From Cranoglanis bouderius (taxonomy: Eukaryota; Chordata; Actinopteri; Siluriformes; Cranoglanididae), in NCBI GenBank assembly GCA_023630585.1, contig CM042566.1, positions 14,375,254 to 14,439,253 of the forward strand: a stretch of 64,000 bases of DNA, written 5' to 3'. Of this stretch, positions 56,495-64,000 are shown piece by piece. The notes beneath the pieces were generated by a model. It saw only the letters and a program-made list of their open reading frames with translations. It ran no database searches and had not been told where the DNA came from. The stretch's first letter is position 1, and the number at the start of each line of letters is the position of its first letter. Position numbers and translations under genes: made by a program.

Positions 56495-56679
56495 AAAAAA
56501 AACAGAGGCTGCCATGTTCCAAGTTGTTTAACACATCTAGATGTAAATATCAGGAAATGAAAGCTGAAATTCTGATATCATCTCATATTCATATTTTGAT
56601 TTCAAACCCAAATGACTTCAGTGTATAGCAAAAACAATAGAATTGGCCTTGCCATTCCAAAACATTTGGAGGGGGACTG
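56495..56679 (+). mobile_element. Tc1/mariner right-end fragment, family J copy 2
   Basis: It matches J1 (27655-27733) in 'catctagatgtaaatatcag' and ends 'aacatttggagggggactg' then TA. It keeps an inner part J1 lacks ('aacccaaatgacttcagtgt'). No transposase. Confidence 0.65.
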
Positions 56680-56721
56680 TATATGGATATTGTCAAGTTT
56701 AAATAGTTTTTTTTTTTTAAT

Positions 56722-56758
56722 GTTTACAGCATTTAGCAGATGCCCTTTCAGTGCTTTG
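56722..56758 (+). mobile_element. L2/SINE 3' tail scrap
   Basis: 'acagcatttagcagatgccc' is the same conserved tail as in the L2 element at 989-1040. Only about 37 bp. Confidence 0.45.
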
Positions 56759-57689
56759 TATTCTCAATCAAAAACACAGCCTCATTCAAAATCACTAGAC
56801 CAGGGACTATCGAGAAAATTTTGTGAATTAGTTTGAGACAAATAAAACTAGTTATTAATTCATTCAATGAGGTCTGCACTTACACTTTGCCTTTTTGCAC
56901 TTGCCTCTAGTAAATGTATTAGATTTAATTCCGGTTATTTGTTATTAAACAAGATCTCAGAATATTTTTAACTAGCTCAGTCTGACAACCCTGACTTTAA
57001 CTGTCTGCTGCTCCTCCTCAGAGCATGGGGAAGCACTAATCTTGCCCCAGTGGATCTCTATTTTCACTTGTTGCAGTTCCTATTTTTGCAGTTCCTATTA
57101 GGTGTAATAATAAATCTATGGAAGCTAAGTGGGGCAGTGAGTGCATGATTGCACAACATCTAGAAAAGTGAGTAAATCAAAGGAACATTGGCTTATATCG
57201 GTCAAATAACGACATTTTAAAAATCATTGGCCACTCAAAATAGGTAATTAGTATTTCAACAGACTTTAAAATGTATCAAGTTGTGAATGAGTACTTCATG
57301 GAGATTAATATTTGTTGAATGGCTGGTGGGGCTCACCTACACCTATGGATGAGCAACCACTGCACACAGGTCTAATACTGTCCCGCAACTTCTAGACACC
57401 CACAGGTAAACTCGACAATATTCTGACATCCTCTTAAGTTCTCACATTACTCCAAGCCCAGTGAACACTGCAACCCCTTATGAGCAGTTTGCAGCACCAA
57501 ATGCAGCATCAGCCGAACCAGCTTGGTAGCATATGAAGTTGCAACTCTCAGATGACATTTATCCAATATGATGGATCACTAAACAACCTGACTATTATCA
57601 ACCAACTTAAAAAGAAAGACCTTTTTTTTTATAATTAGATAAAGTTTTTACCATGTTATTAAGTAGGGTGTTATGAATAGAAAAGATTG
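56759..57689. other. No gene seen; one short repeat match
   Basis: 'gatttaattccggttatttg' near 56931 resembles sequence in the right arm of the large inverted repeat near 61427. Nothing else is supported. Confidence 0.35.
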
Positions 57690-57877
57690 CTATGGGGTGC
57701 CAAATGTAACAAGCTGAATACTCTTTTCTCTCTGAATTTTTTTTTATTTTTTTAACATTTGAGGCCATTCTGATACATTTATCAGACTCGTGTCAAATAG
57801 TTTTAGGTTTCAGTGTAAATATTACAAGTAAGTGTTAAATATGTAAATATAAATGTTAAATATAAATCTTAAATGTA

Positions 57878-58432
57878 CAGATGTATTTAAAATTGTAGAC
57901 TTTGACAATGATATGTCTACTTCCTCCAAAGTGTTCTTGACTTGGCTAGATGTCATGAAGGGCTTATTCTTCACCAAGGAAAGAATTCTCCAATCATACA
58001 CTTTAGTTGTCTTCCTCGGTCTTCCAGGCCTTTTGGTGTTGCTGAGCTCACCATTGTGTTCCTTCTTTTTAAGAATTTACCAGATTGTTGTTTGGCCATT
58101 CCTAAAGTTTCTGCTGTCTCTCTTATAGGTCTGTTATGTTTTTTCAGCCTAATGATGGCCTCCTTCACCTCAACATCTCTTTGGACAGTATATTGAGAGT
58201 TCCCATGAACAGCTACCAAATGCAAATTGAGCACGTGAAAATGGAGGGACTATGAAACAACAAATACAATTACTACACGGTTACAGTAATATTTTTGTTA
58301 AATTTGAATTAAAGCTAAAAGTCTACACCTCAATCACAATCTTGATGGCGTCATTTCAAATTCATTGTGGTGGTGCACAGAGGCGAAAATACTAAAATTG
58401 TGTAACTGTCCAAATACTTATGGACCCGACTG
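57878..58432 (-). mobile_element. Tc1/mariner element, family H, deletion derivative in palindrome arm
   Basis: The right end 'catacttatggacccgactg'-like ('aaatacttatggacccgact' to 58432) is followed by TA, and the left border is TA at 57876-57877. Sequence on both sides resumes the palindrome arm. The left inverted repeat is decayed or deleted. Only the 5' part of the transposase is present. Confidence 0.75.
57950..58234 (-). pseudogene. Tc1-H transposase N-terminal domain
   Basis: From 58234: 'EVKEAIIRLKKHNRPIRETA' and 'ETLGMAKQQSGKFLKR', the helix-turn-helix of a Tc1 family, then 'NTKRPG'-like and a frameshifted linker ('GRPRKTTKVYDWRILS' across frames). The catalytic domain is missing. 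Confidence 0.7.
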
Positions 58433-58891
58433 TAAATGAAAATGCAGAACTTAAATGTTTCATTCATATACTAATTGACCATGCCCTCTCAGAGTGTGCG
58501 TCATGGGTAAACGCAATGCCGGTTGGGTTGCCGGGTTTACACCATACTGTGCTAGTTTTGGAAGATTGAGGCTGCGAAAAGCTGGTGTAATTTTTGGGCT
58601 GATTTAAAAACAGTCCATGGCCACCAAGATCTTGTTCAAAAGCAAAAAATCTGAATTAAATCAAATCAATTTCTACAAACATATGCTATGGCAAAGGGAA
58701 TTTTAAATGCAGACAGTGTAGACCTATCTACACTGTACAGAACCATTTCTGTTTTCTATAGAAGTCCATGAGCTATTTTTTTAGCTAAGGATAACAAAAG
58801 TTATTTTCTCAAGATCACAACATATTTTTCTCATGATTAGGCATGTATGCTGCACAGCATGGATGAGTGTGTCCATTTTTACTTTAAACAG

Positions 58892-58968
58892 GTAACAGGT
58901 GGTGCAGAGGTAGAGCTTCTGCTTTCACTTTTCAACACCAAAATCATGGGTTCGAGCCCTCTTCCTCT
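58892..58968 (+). other. tRNA-like sequence
   Basis: 'ggtggtgcagaggtagagct' looks like an A box and 'gggttcgagccc' is a good B box with a perfect 5-bp arm. The acceptor stem does not pair, so it is not a functional tRNA; at best a SINE head. It lies in the inner part of the palindrome's left arm, whose right partner has lost the B box. Confidence 0.3.
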
Positions 58969-59107
58969 CGATTATTCATTATGTAATTAGATCACATTAA
59001 TACTACATTAAGTGACCACATTCTCTTTTTGTTTAAAGTACACTTGGTATAAGCAATGAAATCACGTTTTGATGACAAACTAAATATTTTCATGTGAAGT
59101 GTACATG

Positions 59108-60108
59108 GTTTATAAAAAAAATCAGCAATTATTGGCACCCCTATGAATTCATATGAGAAGAATATATTTGAAGTATATTCCCATTGATATTTTATATATT
59201 TTTTAGTACACCTGGGTGACTAGGAACAGGAAATTGTTCAACCATGACTTCCTGTTTCACAGGGGTATAAATATGAGGTAACACATAATTCCCTTAGTCA
59301 TTCATAATAATGGGTAAGACCAAGGAATATAGCTGTGATGTGCGGCAAAAGGTTGTTGAGCTTCACAAAATGGGAAGTGGCTATAAGAAAATAACACAAG
59401 CATTGAAAATGCCCATTTCCACCATCAGGGCAATAATGAAGAAGTTCCAGTCAACTGGAAATGTTATGAAGCAACCTGGAATTGGACGTGTGTCTATATT
59501 GTCTCAACGCACTGTGAAGAGGATGGTTCGAGTGGCCAAAAAATCTCCAAGGATCACAGCTGGATAATTACAGAAGTTAGTTGCATCTTGGGGTCAGAAA
59601 GTTTCCAAAACTACAATCTGAAGTCACCTACATCACCACAATTTGTTTGGAAGGGTTTCAAGAAAAAAGCCTCTACTCTCATCCAAAAACAAACTCAAGC
59701 GTCTTCAGTTTGCCAGACACTACTGGAACTTCAAATGGGATCGGGTTCTATGGTCAGATGAAACCAAAATAGAGCTTTTTGGCAATAAACACCAGAGGTG
59801 GTTTTGGCGCACAGAGAGAGGTAGCCATATGGAAAAGTACCTCATACCCACAGTTAAATATGGTGGTGGCTCTTTAATGTTTTGGGGCTGGTTTCTGCCA
59901 GAGGACCTGGACATTTTGTTAGGAGACATGGCATCATGGACAAATATCAACAGATATTAAATGAAAACCTGACTGCCTCTGGCAGAAAGCTTAAAATGGG
60001 CTGTGGTTGGATCTTCCAGCAGGACAATGATCCAAAACATACATCAAAATCAACACAAAAATGGACCACAAAATCAAGGTTTTGCCATGGCCATCCCAGT
60101 CCCCTGAG
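59108..60108 (+). mobile_element. Tc1/mariner element, family B copy 2 (B2), 3'-truncated
   Basis: It starts within the left inverted repeat ('aatcagcaattattggcacc') and matches B1 through the transposase to 'ccatcccagtcccctga', where it switches to Tc1-A in reverse orientation. It keeps the catalytic centre that B1 lost. Confidence 0.85.
59310..60108 (+). pseudogene. Tc1-B2 transposase, 3'-truncated
   Basis: The start 'MGKTKEYSCDVRQKVVELHK' at 59310 gives 85 open codons ('GYKKITQALKMPISTIRAIM'), ending at a stop at 59565-59567. It continues in other frames: 'VSRKKPLLSSKNKLKRLQFA', 'WDRVLWSDETKIELFGNKHQ' (first Asp), 'KYGGGSLMFWGWF', then 'CGWIFQQDNDPKHTS' (second Asp) near 60015. It ends at 'FCHGHPSP', before the Glu box. 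Confidence 0.85.
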
Positions 60109-60109
60109 G

Positions 60110-60654
60110 CCAGTCAAGCACAGTAATACCATGTCAGCAAACCAGTTACTAGTAGTTTTGGCACTGTGGTGCCAAGTCCTTCTGGAGAAGGAAATCAGCA
60201 TCTCCATAAAGCTTGTCAGCAGATGGAAGCATGAAGTGCTTGACAATCCTCTCAAGGCTGTTGCTTGTGCACCTTTTCCTACTGCACTTTTCCCTTCCAG
60301 TCAGCTTTCCATGAATATTATTCCATGAATATTGTGGTTGTGTGTACTGAACCAGACTGAGAGATTAAAGGCTCAGGAAACCTTTGCAGGTGTTTTGAGT
60401 TAATTAGCTGATTACAGCTTTTCTCTGGTCGACATTTCTGTATTATCAATTCTTTATTCTAATATTTTGAGATACTGGATTTTTGATTTCCATGAGCTGT
60501 AAGCCGTAATCATCACGATTAAAACAAAAAAAGGCTTGAAATATTTCCCTTTATGTGTAAAGAATCTAGATATATGAAAATTCCACTTTTTGGATTAAAT
60601 TACGAAAAAAATAATAACTTTTCCACGATATTCAAATTTTTTGAGATGCACTTG
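60110..60654 (-). mobile_element. Tc1/mariner fragment, family A copy 3 (A3), inverted against B2
   Basis: In reverse orientation it holds the left inverted repeat of family A (outer end 'caaattttttgagatgcact' at 60635-60654), the 5' leader, and transposase pieces from 'LERIV' joined by a deletion to 'FMLPSADKLYGDADF' and then 'MVLLCLTGL'. The joint to B2 lies at about 60109, between 'cccctga' and 'ggccagtcaagcacag'. About 430 bp of the transposase are deleted. Confidence 0.85.
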
Positions 60655-61094
60655 TATTTAGGTCGATTCAGTGATGTTTAATATTTTTGACTTAAATAAA
60701 TTCTATTAATTTAGATGTTACCACATGAAGCACATTTAAAAAAAAATTATATACATAAAGTAACATTTCTGTCTACCTACCTGTACTTTTATTTCTGCAT
60801 CTCTCTAAGTTTGATAACATAATTCCCACTTGATGAAATTACCCACTCCATCCGATGTACATGACTATCGCCAGATTTGAGCACTGAAATGCTTTCAGTT
60901 GTTAATTTCACCAGAAACGGTTAGAAACTGACTGGCATAAAACCAGGCCAATCGCAAGACATCTGGTAGGGGGGCACCTGTGGTGGCCAACCGGATTTCA
61001 GTGGGGGCTGGTGCCCCGGGATAGAGAGATGTACTTTATTGTTCCACAAGATGAAATTTGGAAAAAATAAAATGAAACTCCACCCAGTCACCCA
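60655..61094. other. No gene seen; LINE-tail-like phrase
   Basis: 'gatgtactttattgttccac' near 61028 resembles a fish retroelement 3' phrase. 'gtgggggctggtgccccggg' near 61002 is a GC-rich patch like those near hAT ends. Neither is decisive. Confidence 0.3.
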
Positions 61095-61950
61095 AGCACA
61101 GACCCACGATTTTGGAAACTGAAAGAAGAAGCCACCTGTTACCTTCTGCAGCACTTGTTGATTAAAATATAAACAGACACACTCATCCATGCAGTACAGC
61201 ATACATGCCTAATCATGCATTTCAACATAATGAGAAAAATAAGTTGTGATCTTGAGAAAACAACCTTTGTTATCTTAAGTTCACAAGGAAAAAAATGATA
61301 AAACTCATGGACCTTTCTGGACCGCCGTAAAGAACAGAAATGATTCTGTACATTGTAGATAGGTCTACACTGTCTGGATTCAGATTTCCCCTTTGCTATA
61401 GCATATGTTTGTAGAAATTGGTTTGATTTAATTCCGATTATTTGCTGTAAAACAAGGTCTTGGAGGCTGTGGACCGTTTTAATTCAGCCCAAAAATGCCA
61501 CCAGCTTTTTACAGCATCAACCTTGTTCCAAAACTTTTGCAAACCTGGCAACCTTACCGGTGCTGTGTTTTCACATGATGCACATCCCGTGACGGTGGGG
61601 TCAGTTAACATATGAACAAAACATTTAACTTCTACAACTGCATTTAAGATTTATATTGTTTTTAATATGTACATTTATATTTAAGGTTTATGTTTACATT
61701 TAACATTTCTATTTACATGTATATTTACCATTTATATTTAAAATTTACTTGTAATATTTACACTGAACTTAAAACTATTATTTTGACAAGTGACTATCTA
61801 AACCCATCAGAATGTCTTTAAATGTTCAAAAAAAAAGTCAGAGAGAAAAAAGTATTCAACTTTTAACATTTGGCACCCCATAAATTGTGAGTTGCAAATG
61901 TATTGTCACTGTTTTCTTTGTCATCAGAAGAGAGTTTATACCAAATGTTA

Positions 61951-63440
61951 CAGTGGGTATAGAAAAGAATCTCCCCCCTTTAAAATAATTACATTTTGTT
62001 GCTTTTCAGCCTGAAATGAAGACAGTTTTTGTTTTATCCAGCTGTATTTACTCAGTGCAACTTATAACATCCAAGTGAAAAATATAACACCAACATGTCA
62101 GAAAAAAAATTAAAAAACAGAATCACTGAATTGGAACAAGGATCACCCCCTTGCTTTAATCTGCCTTAATTTTTTAATTACAGCCTTTAGTCTGTTGGGA
62201 TATGTCTCTACTAAATTGGCACATCTAGACTTTGCAATATTTGCCCACTCTTCTTTGCAGAACTGCTCAAGTTCAGTTAAATTTCATGGTTACTGTTTGT
62301 GGACTGCAGTCTTCAAGTCATTCCACAGATTTTAAATTTTTTGCTGTGTGCTTTGGGTCATTGTCATGTTGGAAGGTAAACCTTCTTCCCATTGACAACT
62401 TTCTGGCAGAGGGCAGCAGATTTTCCTCAAGAATTTGACGGTATTTTGCCCCATCCATTTTCCTTCTATCCTGACAAGTGCTCCAGTCCCTGCTGCAGAG
62501 AAACACCCCCATAACAGGATATTACCACCTCCATGCTTTACTGTAGGAATGGTGTTATTTGGATGGTGAGCTGTATTGGATTTCCACCAGACATATCGTT
62601 TGGTGTTGAGGCCAAATAATTCAATTTTATTCTCATCTGACCATAACACCTTTTTCCATGTGGCCTCAGAATCTTCCAGGTGCGTTCATGTGGCCTTTCT
62701 TGAGGAGTGGCTTTTTTCTTGTAAACCTCCCATACAAGCCACATTTGTGGAGAATTTGTGATATTGTTGTCACCTGCACACAATGACCACTCTTTGTCAT
62801 AAATTCCTGCAACTGCTTCAGAGTTGCTGTAGGCCTCTTGGTAGCCTCTCTGACCAGTTTCCTCCTGGCTCTTTCATCCAGTTTGGAGCGACGTCCTGAT
62901 CCAGGGAGGGTCTGTGTTGTACCAAATACCTTCCACTTCTTAATAATAGACTTCACTGTGCTTCTGGGCATTGACAAAGCCTTTGAATTTTTTTGTATCC
63001 ATCTCCTGACTTGTGCCTGTCCACAACTTTATCCTGGAGATCTTTTGACAGTGCCTTGCCACCCATAGTTGATTGTTTGCTTCAGTTGCATATGAAAATG
63101 CTCCAGGGAAGCTCTTTTCATGCTGAGCTAATCAAAATGATCACAGCTGATCACAGTTGAAAGCCAAATGGCTTTGTGTGCCATTGAGAAGGTGATTAGC
63201 TACACCTTATTGAGTTTACACGTCATTTTTAGGAGGGGGGTGATCCTTTTTCCAACTCAGTGATTCTGTTTTTTAAATTTTTTTCTGACATGTTGGTGTT
63301 ATATCTTTCACTTGGATGTTATTAGTTGCACTGAGTAAATACAGCTGGATAAAACAGAAACTGTGTCCGTCTTCATTTCAGGCTGAAAAGCAACAAAATG
63401 TGATTATTTTAAAGGGGGTGATTCTTTTCTATACCCACTG
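61951..63440 (-). mobile_element. Tc1/mariner element, family I, near full length
   Basis: The inverted ends are 'cagtgggtatagaaaagaat' and 'attcttttctatacccactg', extending over about 200 bp ('ttgttgcttttcagcctgaa' and its partner). TA flanks lie at 61949-61950 and 63441-63442. At 1490 bp it has a minus-strand transposase with one internal deletion. Confidence 0.92.
62240..63066 (-). pseudogene. Tc1-I transposase, internally deleted
   Basis: The start 'MGGKALSKDLQDKVVDRHKS' near 63066 is out of frame with the next piece: from 62977 'MPRSTVKSIIKKWKVFGTTQ', 'LDERARRKLVREATKRPTAT', 'GHCVQVTTISQILHKCGLYG', 'RFTRKKPLLKKGH'. Then 'KKVLWSDENKIELFGLNTKR' (first Asp), 'KHGGGNILLWGCFSAAGTGA', a frameshift near 62470, and 'RRFTFQHDNDPKHTAKN' (second Asp). 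It then passes directly to 'LKSVE' and the C-terminal region, so the SPDLNPIE box with the catalytic Glu is deleted. Confidence 0.88.
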
Positions 63441-63442
63441 TA

Positions 63443-64000
63443 TGTATGCAATTAATAATGTTAAGAGTCTTCTGCTGATGTAACTGTGCCTGTAAGCTAG
63501 GTGGCACCATATTTTTATTTTCTGTATTATAGTCAATTAAGTAAAAGAAGTGACAATAATGGAAGCTTGGGATAGAACCGCATCATTCACAGTTAACTTA
63601 TGAATAATCTTAGTGTACTGACACAATTATAACAATACCTTTGTATGTACCTAATTTTAATTATCTGTAAACACATCTGAACCATTTAATCAAGCTTTCT
63701 TGAACATCTGAATGTAAATATTAGATTTATATGATTAAGATTGCAATTAAACTAGCAATTTTTATGTAAAATGATTTATAAATCAGTTGCACCCGTTTTG
63801 TGAACCCCTTTAGTTGTATTAATCAACATATCAGTCTTATTCTCATATTTTGACATTTTTTTAAACATATTTTTACGTTTCATGTTGGAGGGTTAGTCTA
63901 TGTTTGTGCATTTTATTTTCATGTCATTCATGAAAACCAGACTGATCCTTAGAGACCTAAAATCAATATTTATAATTTATAGTCCAAAATAGTATGGCAT
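63443..64000. other. No gene seen
   Basis: AT-rich sequence with no repeat ends or motifs to the window edge. Confidence 0.4.

Larger units (their letters stand above)
57690..61890. repeat. Large inverted repeat, arms about 0.7-0.8 kb
   Basis: The left arm is 57690-58960 (including the 555-bp Tc1-H insertion) and the right arm 61095-61890. Matching pairs from outside inwards are 'gggtgccaaatgtaac' with 'ttaacatttggcacccc', and 'cagtgtaaatattacaagta' with 'acttgtaatatttacactga'. Then 'tctacaaacatatgctat' with 'atagcatatgtttgtaga', and 'aggcatgtatgctg' with 'cagcatacatgcct'. The spacer of about 2.1 kb holds the Tc1-B2/A3 chimera. The arms have no coding capacity, so this is a foldback-type element or an inverted pair of one repeat. 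Confidence 0.8.

Overview
The window reads as intergenic or intronic DNA of a ray-finned fish, most probably a teleost. The basis is the repeat set: many Tc1-like DNA transposons with 200-bp-class inverted repeats, L2-type non-LTR retrotransposons with an SGNH esterase domain, a DIRS tyrosine-recombinase retrotransposon, Ty3/gypsy and retroviral pol fragments, several hAT families, a CACTA (DUF4218) remnant, tRNA-derived SINEs and long CA/GA/TA microsatellites. The combination is typical of otophysan fish (catfish, characins, cyprinids), but placing the species that finely is inference. I found no convincing intact host protein-coding gene, no rRNA and no functional tRNA. A few short exon-like blocks (10285-11144, 13036-13270, 54169-54446) are the only candidates for non-repeat coding sequence.

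Layout. 0-10 kb: a Tc1 element (A1) split by an L2 retrotransposon, then Tc1-C1, a TG microsatellite, a Tc1-K fragment, the first exon of a hAT-type transposase, a CACTA/DUF4218 remnant, and a Tc1-C relative (C2) split by Tc1-D. 10-17 kb: an exon-like cluster, a hAT remnant, a LINE tail and a SINE cut by Tc1-E. 17-27 kb: a short foldback repeat (FB-1), Tc1-B1, nearly full-length Tc1-F1, a 1.4-kb foldback (FB-2) flanked by mirrored microsatellites, a Tc1-F2 left end abutting Tc1-C3, and a candidate MITE. 27-37 kb: mostly quiet, with an L2 5' region (esterase and endonuclease) split by a hAT element with a recognisable target duplication. 37-46 kb: an internally deleted hAT, a degenerate DIRS element, a Ty3/gypsy reverse transcriptase, Tc1-C4 and Tc1-G1. 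46-57 kb: another spliced hAT remnant, a retroviral integrase tail, a mosaic of Tc1 pieces in AT-rich microsatellites, Tc1-A2, a 224-bp MITE, a second gypsy fragment and an L2 3' end holding a SINE. 57-64 kb: a 4.2-kb inverted repeat whose left arm carries Tc1-H and whose spacer carries a head-to-head Tc1-B/Tc1-A chimera, followed by Tc1-I.

The elements do not form a pathway; they form a layered insertion record. Every transposase and reverse transcriptase I could read has at least one stop, frameshift or deletion. Tc1-F1, C3 and G1 are the best preserved, so probably the youngest. Family letters (A to L, FB) are local labels for cross-reference, not published names. Coordinates of element ends come from reading terminal repeats by eye and may be off by a few bases where the ends are decayed.
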